Assembly: GCA_027490575.1 (NCBI GenBank)
Contig: JAIXXV010000023.1
Coordinates: 1 to 39,781 of the forward strand
From: a bacterium
GTDB lineage: Bacteria > Patescibacteriota > Minisyncoccia > Phycocordibacterales > CAIZLB01
Direction: 5' to 3'
DNA: 39,781 bases
Positions 23,885 through 32,024 of the stretch are shown in pieces. The notes beneath the pieces were generated by a model, which saw only the letters and a program-made list of their open reading frames with translations, made no database searches and was not told the DNA's origin. Numbering within the stretch: position 1 is the first letter of the stretch; every line of letters begins with the position of its first letter. The translations under genes and the position numbers were made by a program.

Positions 23885-26269
23885 ATGCCAAAAGCGCCAA
23901 AAAAACCTTCATCAAAAGTCCCCGACCTGAGCTCAGATAAGTCTAAGGCGGCTAAAAACGCGGATTCCAGTGGCGTGAATGCTAAAAGTGCGAGCGCAAA
24001 CACAGCTGGCCTCTTCAAACTAAACACCGAATTCACTGCAGCGGGCGATCAGCCGACAGCGATAAAGTCACTCGTCGATGGCGTGCATGCTGGTCACAAG
24101 TACCAGACTCTTCTGGGTGTTACGGGCTCGGGTAAGACTTATACAGCAGCGAACGTCATAGCTCAGGTAGGAAAGCCGACTCTTGTTATTGCGCACAACA
24201 AAACTCTCGCAGCTCAACTTGCTCAAGAGTATAAAGAGTTTTTTCCTGAAAATGCGGTGCATTACTTTGTTTCGTATTATGACTACTATCAACCGGAGGC
24301 TTACATATCTCATTCAGATACATATATAGAAAAGGAGGCTCAGATAAACGAGGAGATTGACCGTTTACGACACGCTTCCACGCAAGCCTTACTCACCAGA
24401 AAAGATGTCATCATAGTGGCATCAGTTTCTTGTATCTATGGTTTGGGTTCTCCTGAAGAATACGAAAAGGTAAACCTAAAACTTGCCAAAGGTCAAAACG
24501 CCGACAGAGCAGACTTGATGCGTAAACTTATCTCAATGCAATTCACGAGAACTGCGGGAGATTTGTCACCGGGAACATTTAGAGCCATTGGAAATACTTT
24601 GGAAATCATGCCAATCAATGAGCGTGTGATATTTCGCATGGTTTTTGCGGGGTCTGGACCAAAGAGTTCGATAGAGACAATACACAGTATTAATGAGATT
24701 ACACGTGTCATGGAAAGTGAGATGGATGTTTTCTATCTATTTCCAGCCAAGCACTTCGTAACTCCTGAAGGCGAGAGACAAAGGGCTATTGTGGATATAA
24801 AGGCGGAGCTGGATGCACAGTTGGCGCGTTTTGAAAAAGAAGGCAAGGTTATAGAAGCTGAGCGTATTAAACGTAGGACAAACTATGATTTGGCTCTGAT
24901 CAGAGAGGTTGGATATTGTAGCGGTATAGAAAACTATTCGAGACACTTTTCAGGTATGGCGCCAGGAGAGGCTCCTGATACACTGCTCTCGTATTTTCCG
25001 CACAAGGTAGTTGAGGTGAAAGATCCTAAAACTGGAAAGCTTGTTAGTAAGCGTGTGCCGGATTTTCTAACTATCATTGATGAGTCGCATGTGAGTGTTC
25101 CACAGATAGGGGGAATGTTTGCTGGTGATGCATCACGTAAGAAGAACCTGATAGATTTCGGTTTTAGACTTCCATCTGCAGCTGATAACAGACCTTTGAA
25201 GTTTCCAGAGTTCGAAGAGAGGGTTGGGCAAGTGGTGTTTACTACTGCAACACCTGGAAAGTTTGAGATTGAGCACAGTAAAAATGTAGCGGAGCAGATC
25301 ATTCGCCCTACTGGACTTATAGATCCTGTGTTGGTAGTGAAGCCTGTGACTTCACTTAAGGTTTCTGCTGACAGTACTAGCGCTGAGAAAGGTACTAAGG
25401 GCTCTGGTGCAAAGAGCGCCAAAGGTGCCGATGATAAGGGTGCAAAAGGTTCTGTTGCTAAGGGCGTAGGTGCGAAAAAAACTGATGCGTATGCCGGGCA
25501 AATATTTGACTTCATTGAAGAAGCTGAAAAAGTTATAAAGAATGATCAAAGGGCCATTGCTACGACTTTGACAAAAAAGATGGCAGAGGATTTGACTGCG
25601 TACTTGAAGGATAGAGGTATTAAAACAAACTATGTTCACAGTGATGTGGAGACACTTGATCGAATAAAGATTTTGACTGAGTTTAGAAAAGGTGTTTTTG
25701 ATGTACTAGTGGGTGTTAACTTGCTTAGAGAGGGTCTAGACCTACCCGAAGTATCACTCATAGGTATACTTGATGCCGACAAAGAAGGGTTCTTGCGTTC
25801 TGAAACTGCATTGATACAAACCATAGGTCGTGCTGCAAGAAACATCGATGGTAGGGTTATACTATATGCAGATCGCATGACTGGATCACTTGAGAGAGCC
25901 ATCAAAGAAACCAATCGTCGTAGAACAATACAACTTGTATACAATGAAAAGCATGGCATCACTCCAAAAACCATTGCCAAGAAAATCCACGACATCACTG
26001 AGCAAATACTAAGTGAGCACCAAAAGACTGTGCGAAACATGTTAGTGATAGACGGAGAAGAGTTCAACAAGAGTCCTAAAAAATTTATTAAACAAAAAGA
26101 AGATCAAATGGCCGAAGCGGTAAAGATACTTGATTTTGAAACAGCGGCAATACTTAGAGATGAAGTGCTAGAACTCAAGAGACGTTTTGAACTAACAGAA
26201 AAGAAAGCTAAAAAAGCCGAGAGAGATGCGACGAAGGGGATTAGAGGGAAGAGGCAGAGTTTTCAATAA
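23885..26269 (+). CDS. uvrB: Excinuclease ABC subunit B
   Basis: UvrB is the damage-verifying helicase-like subunit of nucleotide excision repair; it receives DNA from UvrA and positions UvrC. The 794-aa protein has Walker A GVTGSGKT, the beta-hairpin region YFVSYYDYYQPEAYI, IIDESHV, FTTATPGKFE, HSDVETLDRI, VGVNLLREGLDLPEVSLIGILDADKEGFLRS, QTIGRAARN and a C-terminal UvrB/UvrC-interaction coiled coil (KEDQMAEAVKILDFETAAILRDEV region). Two additions exceed the usual length of about 670: a Ser/Ala/Lys-rich N-terminal extension of about 40 residues and a Gly/Lys/Ala low-complexity insertion (about 490-534) between the two helicase lobes. A TATCAT (23869-23874) lies 10 nt before the ATG. Confidence 0.97.
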   Translation: MPKAPKKPSSKVPDLSSDKSKAAKNADSSGVNAKSASANTAGLFKLNTEFTAAGDQPTAIKSLVDGVHAGHKYQTLLGVTGSGKTYTAANVIAQVGKPTLVIAHNKTLAAQLAQEYKEFFPENAVHYFVSYYDYYQPEAYISHSDTYIEKEAQINEEIDRLRHASTQALLTRKDVIIVASVSCIYGLGSPEEYEKVNLKLAKGQNADRADLMRKLISMQFTRTAGDLSPGTFRAIGNTLEIMPINERVIFRMVFAGSGPKSSIETIHSINEITRVMESEMDVFYLFPAKHFVTPEGERQRAIVDIKAELDAQLARFEKEGKVIEAERIKRRTNYDLALIREVGYCSGIENYSRHFSGMAPGEAPDTLLSYFPHKVVEVKDPKTGKLVSKRVPDFLTIIDESHVSVPQIGGMFAGDASRKKNLIDFGFRLPSAADNRPLKFPEFEERVGQVVFTTATPGKFEIEHSKNVAEQIIRPTGLIDPVLVVKPVTSLKVSADSTSAEKGTKGSGAKSAKGADDKGAKGSVAKGVGAKKTDAYAGQIFDFIEEAEKVIKNDQRAIATTLTKKMAEDLTAYLKDRGIKTNYVHSDVETLDRIKILTEFRKGVFDVLVGVNLLREGLDLPEVSLIGILDADKEGFLRSETALIQTIGRAARNIDGRVILYADRMTGSLERAIKETNRRRTIQLVYNEKHGITPKTIAKKIHDITEQILSEHQKTVRNMLVIDGEEFNKSPKKFIKQKEDQMAEAVKILDFETAAILRDEVLELKRRFELTEKKAKKAERDATKGIRGKRQSFQ

Positions 26270-26273
26270 AAAA

Positions 26274-26302
26274 GCGCACTTACCTTTGAGGGGTAAGTGC
26301 GC
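26274..26302 (-). terminator. Terminator of the leftward unit at 26328
   Basis: A perfect stem GCGCACTTACC/GGTAAGTGCGC, followed leftward by TTTTTTATTG. It lies 4 nt after the uvrB stop; on the uvrB strand it lacks a T-tract, so it mainly serves the leftward gene. Confidence 0.85.
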
Positions 26303-26327
26303 CGTGGGTGTCAGTTGCTTGTGGTAA

Positions 26328-26645
26328 CTAGACGTTGAGGGGGTCTTTCAGGTCGCGAAGCCAGTCAGCAATTAGCGTGTTGTCATCGATCGATCTCAAC
26401 GTGTAGGTATCGAACAAGGTTGCTGATGTTGGAACTTTGGCATTGCTTAGCACGTCTTTAAGTACCACTTTTTCCGCTGGTTCCATAACCCGAATCCAAT
26501 CAGAACGCTCTGTGCCAATGACAACAGACGCCTCATCAAGATTCCTGGTCAAGCTGTTACCGCTTTGAATGACATAACTCTCGAGCGAAGGTATTAAAAC
26601 CGCACCCTTTACTTCTGGTAGGATGTGAATGAGCATAGCCACCAC
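26328..26645 (-). CDS. Hypothetical protein downstream of gpmI
   Basis: A 105-aa protein with alternating hydrophobic and polar stretches (HILPEVKGAVLIPSL, ASVVIGTERSDWIRVM), soluble by appearance, with no family recognised. The start chosen is GTG at 26643-26645 because AGAGGT sits 7 nt upstream, overlapping the end of gpmI; ATG at 26634-26636 is the alternative. It begins 14 nt after the gpmI stop on the same strand, so it is probably translated from the gpmI message, and a terminator follows. A link to glycolysis is not shown by the sequence. Confidence 0.65.
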   Translation of the reverse strand: MVAMLIHILPEVKGAVLIPSLESYVIQSGNSLTRNLDEASVVIGTERSDWIRVMEPAEKVVLKDVLSNAKVPTSATLFDTYTLRSIDDNTLIADWLRDLKDPLNV

Positions 26646-26659
26646 AATCTACACCTCTG

Positions 26660-28231
26660 CTATACCTGTGTCAACAAATTCACACCTGTCATCCCTTCAG
26701 GCACCTTCAATCCATGCAAAGTAAGTATAGTCGGAGCAATATCAGCAAGTGAACCACCGTCGCGCAGTCGCACAGAAACATCAGTCACTATAGCGGGTAC
26801 CGGATTTGTAGTATGAGACGTGTGTTTCTCTCCAGTGATAGGATCAACATTTAGCTCAGCGTTGCCGTGATCTGCTGTGATGAAAGCGACACCTCCTCGT
26901 GCTTCGATGGCATCGATAACTCTTCCTAGCTCGACATCGACTTTTTCTATGGCAGTTATGATAGCTGGAACATTTGCAGTATGACCAACCATGTCTGGGT
27001 TTGCGAAGTTTATAAATATGAAGTTAGTACCAGCATTGATTTCTTCGACTGCTTTGTCTGCTATGGATTGCGCTCTCATCTCAGGTGCTTGGTCGTGAGT
27101 TTGTACGTCTTTTCTACTAGGTAGTAGTAAGTCTTTCTCGCCATCGTATGGAGTCTCTACTCCACCATTCAAAAAATAAGTAGCGTGAGGAAACTTCTCT
27201 GTCTCAGCAATATGAGCTTGAGATAGGCCTGCTTTTGAAATCTCTTTTCCAAGTGTAGTCTCTATATCTATAGGTGAAAATGCGACTAGACATCCTGCTT
27301 CAAGTGAATACTCTGATCCATAAGAGGTAAGTGTGACGAAGCAGATATTTTGATCCTTTGCACGTGCAAGTATTTTTTGTGAAAGCATTCGCGCTCTGTC
27401 TGCTCTGAAGTTGAAGAAAAATACACCGTCGTTTTGACCTATGGCGCAACCTTGTCCATCAGGAGTTGCACATGTCATTGGTTCTAGATGTTCGTCTAGT
27501 TTTCCTTCTTTGTATAATGAGTCTATGAATTCAGACGGCGCTATGTTACAGACACCTCCTTTACAATCAAACAATGCTTGCTCAACTTTAGACAATCTAT
27601 CCCAGTTATTGTCTCTGTCCATGGCGAAGAAACGGCCTGATACAGTGGCAATGAAGGCAATGTGAGTTTCATCATTGATTTCCTTCAAAAGATCCTCGAG
27701 CTCTTTTATATATGCACTTGCACTTTGAGGTGCAGTGTCTCGTCCATCAGTAAATACGTGTATTGCTACTTTTTTAACGCCGGCTCTTTTTGCAGATTTT
27801 ATAAATGCGAAGAGGTGATCAGAGTGACTGTGAACACCGCCTTCACCCAAAAGTCCTTGTACATGAAGCACTGAGTCATGTTGTTTTACATGATTGAAAA
27901 GTTGTTGAAAAGCATGGTTATCAGCGTATTCACCAGAGTCTATGGATTTCTTTATACGCACCAGGTCAGTGTCTATGGCTTTCCCTGCACCTATGGTTGT
28001 ATGACCAATCTCACTATTTCCCATTTGCCCCTCAGGAAGACCAACGGCAAGTCCTGAAGCCTCGAGTAGGGTATGAGGATATTTTGCCCAATACTTATCG
28101 AAGTTTGGCTTGTATGACGCAGCTATAGCATTGTCTTTTGGATCCTCTCTGTAACCCCATCCGTCTAGGACGATGAGCACTGTTTGTTTCGATGTGTCTA
28201 TCTTTGATGTTGTGTTTGTTTGATTAGGCAT
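26660..28231 (-). CDS. gpmI: 2,3-bisphosphoglycerate-independent phosphoglycerate mutase
   Basis: iPGM interconverts 3- and 2-phosphoglycerate in lower glycolysis using two metal ions. The 523-aa protein has the alkaline-phosphatase-superfamily core: LIVLDGWGYRED, the phospho-acceptor serine S73 in GQMGNSEIGHTTIGAG, LLGEGGVHSHSDHL, FTDGRDTAP, SGRFFAMDRDNNWDR, FNFRADRARMLSQ, NFANPDMVGHTAN and the metal ligands in FITADHGNAE and TSHTTNPVP. The length matches bacterial iPGM (about 510-520). No Shine-Dalgarno precedes the ATG. A short hypothetical gene follows on the same strand, 14 nt away. This is the only central-carbon gene in the window. Confidence 0.97.
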   Translation of the reverse strand: MPNQTNTTSKIDTSKQTVLIVLDGWGYREDPKDNAIAASYKPNFDKYWAKYPHTLLEASGLAVGLPEGQMGNSEIGHTTIGAGKAIDTDLVRIKKSIDSGEYADNHAFQQLFNHVKQHDSVLHVQGLLGEGGVHSHSDHLFAFIKSAKRAGVKKVAIHVFTDGRDTAPQSASAYIKELEDLLKEINDETHIAFIATVSGRFFAMDRDNNWDRLSKVEQALFDCKGGVCNIAPSEFIDSLYKEGKLDEHLEPMTCATPDGQGCAIGQNDGVFFFNFRADRARMLSQKILARAKDQNICFVTLTSYGSEYSLEAGCLVAFSPIDIETTLGKEISKAGLSQAHIAETEKFPHATYFLNGGVETPYDGEKDLLLPSRKDVQTHDQAPEMRAQSIADKAVEEINAGTNFIFINFANPDMVGHTANVPAIITAIEKVDVELGRVIDAIEARGGVAFITADHGNAELNVDPITGEKHTSHTTNPVPAIVTDVSVRLRDGGSLADIAPTILTLHGLKVPEGMTGVNLLTQV

Positions 28232-28403
28232 ACTTTTGTTAATGAATTAAGTGTACTGATAATATTGAGATGCAAGTATTTTAACATATCTACATAATTA
28301 GATATTATTTGACAAAAATATAAACTGTGTTAATGTTCTGGTCAGAAAGGGATGCGTTTACTCCTTTGATCACAATAACCACAAAAAAAGAAAGGTATAA
28401 AAA

Positions 28404-28571
28404 GTGAGTGAATCCATGATTCGTTACAGAAAAGGCCTAGGACCTTCAACCGTCGAAAAACGTGCTCGTCCCCGGTTCATCGGTCCTGTCCACGCTCCCG
28501 GCACAAGTCGTCGTAAGGAAGAAAATCGTAAGAAGAACCAGAGGCGAGCAGGTCGGCGCAAAGCTGGCTAG
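28404..28571 (+). CDS. 55-aa very basic small protein
   Basis: A short frame starting with GTG (28404) or ATG (28416). It encodes SMIRYRKGLGPSTVEKRAR near its start and ends in an Arg/Lys-rich tail RRAGRRKAG. About one third of the residues are Arg or Lys. It is visibly richer in GC and in CGT/CCC/CGG codons than its neighbours, as highly expressed small ribosomal or nucleoid proteins can be. AAAGG lies 8-9 nt before the GTG. TTGACA at 28309-28314 may be its -35 box. A strong terminator follows, so it is a single-gene unit. I do not recognise the family; a ribosome-associated or nucleic-acid-binding role is inference from charge only. Confidence 0.65.
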   Translation: MSESMIRYRKGLGPSTVEKRARPRFIGPVHAPGTSRRKEENRKKNQRRAGRRKAG

Positions 28572-28598
28572 CGCAAAGATTCAGGTAAATCAAATAAT

Positions 28599-28636
28599 GC
28601 TGTGTCATCCATCAAGGGTGATACGGCGTTTTTTTT
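28599..28636 (+). terminator. Terminator after the 55-aa gene
   Basis: GCTGTGTCATCC (28599-28610) pairs with GGGTGATACGGC (28616-28627), using several G-U pairs, and is followed by eight T. Confidence 0.8.
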
Positions 28637-28689
28637 AATGCAAATATTTCAGAGCTTCAATTTCTTTGACATACCTCATATGAATTTTG

Positions 28690-28718
28690 TTGTTTAAAAG
28701 CAAAAAATAATGTATATT
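28690..28718 (+). promoter_or_regulatory. Promoter of the gene at 28811
   Basis: TTGTTT (28690-28695) and TATATT (28713-28718) are 17 bp apart. The predicted leader of about 85 nt holds a small CCAC/GTGG hairpin and ends in AGGAGGT. Confidence 0.55.
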
Positions 28719-28810
28719 TCTGCAGTCTCGCCACGGATTGTGGAAGGGGATATTGGACATTTCAGATAATAAGTAAACAACCAACGAATAGAAAATAGGA
28801 GGTCAGTATT

Positions 28811-29515
28811 TTGAAGAAATATTCTGTAGTAAACTTGCAGGAATTGGTCAAGAAGGTCAGGGAGCTCGTTAAATCTGTGATTTTTGTCTTTGGGCCTTCG
28901 GGTGCAGGCAAAGGTTTTGGTATCTGTGATGTGTTCGAGGAGTACCACGCAGGTATTGCATTTATCACAGGTGACTATTGTCGAAATCATCAATCAGAAT
29001 TTTCATCATCTGGAGCACTTGCCCCAGATGATGAGATGTTGGAGTTCGCTCTAGGTTTCTTCGCTAACAAAATCATGGAAAGATCAGGACCAATCAGGCT
29101 TTTGGTCGACATGCCCAGAAAGCAAAGTCAAGTAGAGTCATTCATGGACATGTTTAAGTATATTGGCTATGACGGTCAATTTGGTAGCATTATTTTGAAT
29201 GTTGAACTTGACGACACTGTTGACAGGCTTCATGACAGAGCTAAGCGTCAATCTAGAGGTGATGATCAGAAACCTGAAGTGATTGACCGTCGTGTCACTG
29301 GCTGGTTTGGTTCCCCTTTGGACCAAAAGCTTGATAAACTCGGAATTAATCGAACATTGAAGCGTAATCAGGATGGATACGTCCATACACTGATTCCGTG
29401 GGTCGAAAAAAACACCGTGACTATCAATCTGAATGGGCAGTGTCTGGAAAATCTAAGGAGAACCGTAGAGCTTCAGGTCCCTTACCTGTTCAATGGTTTG
29501 TGGGGTAACAATTAG
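28811..29515 (+). CDS. Divergent adenylate-kinase-like NMP kinase
   Basis: A 234-aa P-loop protein. GPSGAGKG (28-35), the segment ALAPDDEMLEFALGFF and the RGDDQKPEVIDRR stretch follow the order of adenylate kinase motifs. The usual DGFPR motif is replaced by LLVDMPRKQSQ, so substrate handling may differ. An N-terminal helix of about 20 residues precedes the P-loop, and the C-terminal 60 residues have no clear counterpart. The start is TTG, chosen because AGGAGGT lies 7 nt upstream. The gene has its own promoter and terminator. A second adenylate-kinase-like gene lies 650 bp downstream past the toxin gene. Phosphate transfer to a nucleoside monophosphate is a reasonable guess, not shown. Confidence 0.75.
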   Translation: MKKYSVVNLQELVKKVRELVKSVIFVFGPSGAGKGFGICDVFEEYHAGIAFITGDYCRNHQSEFSSSGALAPDDEMLEFALGFFANKIMERSGPIRLLVDMPRKQSQVESFMDMFKYIGYDGQFGSIILNVELDDTVDRLHDRAKRQSRGDDQKPEVIDRRVTGWFGSPLDQKLDKLGINRTLKRNQDGYVHTLIPWVEKNTVTINLNGQCLENLRRTVELQVPYLFNGLWGNN

Positions 29516-29523
29516 TTATCCAG

Positions 29524-29569
29524 AAGCGCATCTCACGTCCACAAGGACTGTGAGCTCTGCGCTTTTTTT
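29524..29569 (+). terminator. Terminator after the gene at 28811
   Basis: A long stem built from AAGCGCA/TGCGCTT, CTCAC/GTGAG and GTCC-ACAA-GGAC with small bulges, followed by seven T. Confidence 0.9.
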
Positions 29570-29603
29570 ATTTATACTTAATCTTTTATTTATCTCATTT
29601 GAG

Positions 29604-29619
29604 TATAATTTGTTTAATG
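29604..29619 (+). promoter_or_regulatory. -10 box and leaderless-type start of the toxin gene
   Basis: A perfect TATAAT (29604-29609) lies 7 nt before the ATG (29617), so the mRNA should begin at the start codon. There is no room for a Shine-Dalgarno. Confidence 0.6.
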
Positions 29620-30015
29620 AAAGATTTTGATAATTGGAATTTCTTAAAGAAGAACATCGAGAACTTCGAGAAGGAAGTGTTTTGTCATACCAGAGAGGTG
29701 TGGTGGTGCTCAATAGGTATCAATATCGGAGTAGAAACAGATGGAAAGAACAAAAATTTTGAAAGACCTGTTGTGGTATTTAAAGTTTATAATATAAACT
29801 CAATATTGATATTTCCAATAACAAGTAAACATAAATACGACAGTTTTCATTGCAAAATATATATAAAAGCTAGGGATCAGGAAGAGTTACAAATAGGATT
29901 TGTTAAGGTAACGCAAGTAAAAGTAGTCAGTACAAAGAGATTGATTAGAAAGATGGGTGTTGTAAACATTGATTCATTTAATGAACTGAGGGATTTCTGG
30001 ATCAGTACTTTATAA
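29617..30015 (+). CDS. PemK/MazF-family toxin-like protein
   Basis: A 132-aa protein. VFCHTREVWWCSIGINIGVE and NFERPVVVFKVYN, followed by ILIFPITSKHK, match the beta-barrel core of the PemK/MazF/Kid endoribonuclease family as found in many CPR genomes. The family cleaves mRNA at short motifs (established knowledge). The C-terminal half KVTQVKVVSTKRLIRKMG carries the basic strand typical of the family. No antitoxin gene is adjacent: the upstream gene is a kinase-like protein with its own terminator, and downstream on the opposite strand is only a possible very short RNA. It may be an orphan toxin or have another role. An in-frame TTG at 29599 is less likely as start because the -10 box follows it. 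Confidence 0.8.
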   Translation: MKDFDNWNFLKKNIENFEKEVFCHTREVWWCSIGINIGVETDGKNKNFERPVVVFKVYNINSILIFPITSKHKYDSFHCKIYIKARDQEELQIGFVKVTQVKVVSTKRLIRKMGVVNIDSFNELRDFWISTL

Positions 30016-30044
30016 ACAACATAGAATACCAATAGGGTGGTTAT

Positions 30045-30124
30045 AAAAAAAGGACTCATGAATTGAGTCCTCGGAGGCCGAAGCCATAATACGTACATTG
30101 TACTACTTTATAATTTCAAGTCAA
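30045..30124 (-). ncRNA. Possible very short RNA unit opposite the toxin gene end
   Basis: On the minus strand TTGACT (complement of 30119-30124) and TACAAT (complement of 30097-30102) are 16 bp apart. The predicted start near 30090 is followed within about 40 nt by a GGC-TTCG-GCC hairpin and a perfect terminator stem GGACTCA/TGAGTCC (30052-30070) with seven T. The RNA would be about 45 nt. A 25-codon frame starting ATGGCTTCGGCC overlaps it and would continue past the terminator, so it is unlikely to be a gene. Confidence 0.45.
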
Positions 30125-30168
30125 ACAAAAATTGTCACAACAAATATTAACTGATAATATATTTACAT

Positions 30169-30828
30169 ATGTCAAATGTATCAAAACAAGATTACAAATG
30201 CCGATACGATGTCATAGCTATCATTGGGCCACAAGGAGCAGGTAAGACGACTCAACTCAAAAAGATTTTAGATAAGACAGATGTAGATTTCGCCCCAGTA
30301 GGCGAAATTTTACGTTCTGTACTTTTGGAATCTGAGAATTTGTCCCCAGAGCTAGAACAAGCAAAGAAAGACATGATAGACGGAAAGATAATATACGATG
30401 AAATAACCTTCAAAATTTTGAAGGATTATTTTTTGCTCAAAAAAGAGAATGGTACAACAAAGGAAACTCTTTTGTTTGAAGGTTTTCCAAGAACCGAGAA
30501 TCAGATAAAGCATTTTTATGAACTATCAAAGACCTACCATGGAAAAGATGAAGAAGGTATAAAGATTGGCATCATACGTTTGAATCTTGATCCAGAGGTT
30601 GCAAAGGACCGCTGTCTGGATAGAGCGAACATACTCGTAAAGAGTGGTGCAAAGGCAAGGCCAGATGATAATGATGAAGCTATTCAAAAAAGACTACAGA
30701 TATATTTTGAAAAAATGAGCCTACTGGAAAATGAGTTTAAAAGTCGTGCTACTGATGTCCATGATTTCCATTGTCATGAGGAAGTGGAGGTTGTGCATGA
30801 GAGGATTATGGACAAGGTTTTTCATTAA
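30169..30828 (+). CDS. Adenylate kinase-family protein
   Basis: A 219-aa nucleoside monophosphate kinase. P-loop GPQGAGKTTQ (20-29), APVGEILRSVL, then LLFEGFPRTENQIKHF (the DGFPRT motif with E for D), RCLDRANIL in the lid region and RPDDNDEAIQKRLQIY. These follow the adenylate kinase order closely, and the length matches. It is closer to the family than the protein at 28811. TTGTCA (30132-30137) and TAATAT (30155-30160) are 17 bp apart and the ATG is 8 nt beyond, so the message is probably leaderless. Whether this is the organism's main Adk, which in many bacteria sits in the ribosomal-protein cluster, cannot be told from the window. Confidence 0.82.
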   Translation: MSNVSKQDYKCRYDVIAIIGPQGAGKTTQLKKILDKTDVDFAPVGEILRSVLLESENLSPELEQAKKDMIDGKIIYDEITFKILKDYFLLKKENGTTKETLLFEGFPRTENQIKHFYELSKTYHGKDEEGIKIGIIRLNLDPEVAKDRCLDRANILVKSGAKARPDDNDEAIQKRLQIYFEKMSLLENEFKSRATDVHDFHCHEEVEVVHERIMDKVFH

Positions 30829-30875
30829 CACAGACAAGTTGTTACTTATTAATTAAACTAATTTGTCAATAAAAA

Positions 30876-30898
30876 AAGGAAGCTGGTCAGGCTTCCTT
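30876..30898 (-). terminator. Terminator of the leftward gene at 30928
   Basis: A perfect stem AAGGAAGC/GCTTCCTT around TGGTCAG, with a T-run leftward. It lies between two convergent genes and may act weakly in the other direction. Confidence 0.8.
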
Positions 30899-30927
30899 GG
30901 GTTTTATGACCTTTTTGTGTCATCAGA

Positions 30928-31191
30928 CTAAGCAGGTGTTGATTCTTCTAATCCGAGACGTTTCTTGAGTTCATCGACAATTGCATTTGCCACACTTTCT
31001 AGATCATAGATAAAGACAGATTCGCGAGATTTCATGATATAGGCGGTTGCAAAATCATCGAGAGCATTGTGCACATTGATTCTTAATTCCGATTCATGGT
31101 CTCGGATAAAATTTACAACCTCCTTTCTGTCCAGTTGCATGAAATCTGTCACTACGAAGTCAATTAAACCAGCGTTGTCTGTTCTACTCAT
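30928..31191 (-). CDS. Hypothetical small acidic protein
   Basis: An 87-aa protein (SRTDNAGLIDFVVTDF near the start, then VNFIRDHESELRINVHNALDDFATAY) that looks like a compact helical domain and has no recognised family. Start ATG 31189-31191 is chosen because AGAGGGGG lies upstream at proper spacing; an ATG nine codons earlier would begin before that site. It has its own terminator and faces the adenylate-kinase-like gene. It belongs to the group of single hypothetical genes in this window with strong Shine-Dalgarno sequences. There are no signal peptide or membrane segments. Confidence 0.65.
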   Translation of the reverse strand: MSRTDNAGLIDFVVTDFMQLDRKEVVNFIRDHESELRINVHNALDDFATAYIMKSRESVFIYDLESVANAIVDELKKRLGLEESTPA

Positions 31192-31335
31192 ATTTAACCC
31201 CCTCTGTTGAATGTTCACTTAGCTTTAGCGTCATGCCTTGGCTTTCAATGATAAATTACATATGAATTGAGTCGGTGTCAATACCAGCACTTGAATTCTA
31301 CCTTGAAGTGCATCCAACCTGTTTAAAAATATCCC

Positions 31336-31364
31336 TTGATTTTAATGCTTGCCAGGTGTAATCT
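31336..31364 (+). promoter_or_regulatory. Possible promoter of the gene at 31427
   Basis: TTGATT and TAATCT are 17 bp apart, giving a leader of about 55 nt that ends in AGGAGGA before the ATG. A further TTGACA lies in the leader (about 31387) without a good -10 partner. Confidence 0.4.
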
Positions 31365-31426
31365 TTCCTTTGGCTAATTAGCTATTTGACAATAAACATT
31401 CAACAACAAACAGGAGGATAAATAAA

Positions 31427-31996
31427 ATGTCAGCTATTGATGATAAAAAAGGTGGTGCCCAAACTTTAGCGAGTGACCTTTCCGGAATTAATGCTAGTGA
31501 CGGAAGATTGGTGATCAGGAGGCCGGAACCAACCTATGAACTTAAGGAGTATGACGATGTGCTTAAGCCTGGATGCAGGTTTCATTTCGATTCTGATGGC
31601 TATAGCTTTTTAGGAAGAAGACTTCCACGTGATCCGAAATTTGGAACTTTGTCATTGCAAACTCCAGATGCTGATAAAGGTAGGGTCAAAATCTTAATAT
31701 TCCTCGAATCAGCGGTCCATACTACCTCAGCTGAAAATATGATTTGGGGAGGAGTAAGAGCTTTGAGGTATTTGATGAAAAATGAGTTGGCTCTCTCCGA
31801 CCATACTTTCATCCATCAGACACATACTTTCATCTTTCCCGCTGCGGCACAGATTGATGAGAACGGACAGATGTTTATTCCATCACTTAGGTGGAGGATA
31901 GATGCTGTGCCAGATCTAGACTTCATTTCGACCCATACTGATCATGGTCAACAGATCTTTGATTGGAGATCAAAAGTCGTGATCTGTATGTGGTAA
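31427..31996 (+). CDS. Hypothetical protein
   Basis: A 189-aa protein of mixed strand and helix, not recognised. It has an N-terminal polar region (residues 1-35). A central part GYSFLGRRLPRDPKFGTLSL leads to KILIFLESAVHTTSAENMIWGG, with buried hydrophobic strands. The C-terminal part is His-rich (HTFIHQTHTF; ISTHTDHGQQIFDW), which could suggest metal binding, but spacing does not match a family I know. The Shine-Dalgarno AGGAGGA is 8-9 nt before the ATG. A perfect terminator follows. It is a stand-alone gene between the leftward gene at 30928 and uvrA. Confidence 0.7.
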   Translation: MSAIDDKKGGAQTLASDLSGINASDGRLVIRRPEPTYELKEYDDVLKPGCRFHFDSDGYSFLGRRLPRDPKFGTLSLQTPDADKGRVKILIFLESAVHTTSAENMIWGGVRALRYLMKNELALSDHTFIHQTHTFIFPAAAQIDENGQMFIPSLRWRIDAVPDLDFISTHTDHGQQIFDWRSKVVICMW

Positions 31997-32024
31997 CAAA
32001 AAGTCTGAACTCCAAAGTTCAACG

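Noticed and set aside
29524-30015. Type III toxin-antitoxin (ToxIN-like)
   Set aside because: No tandem RNA repeat array precedes the toxin; the hairpin upstream is the terminator of the kinase-like gene.
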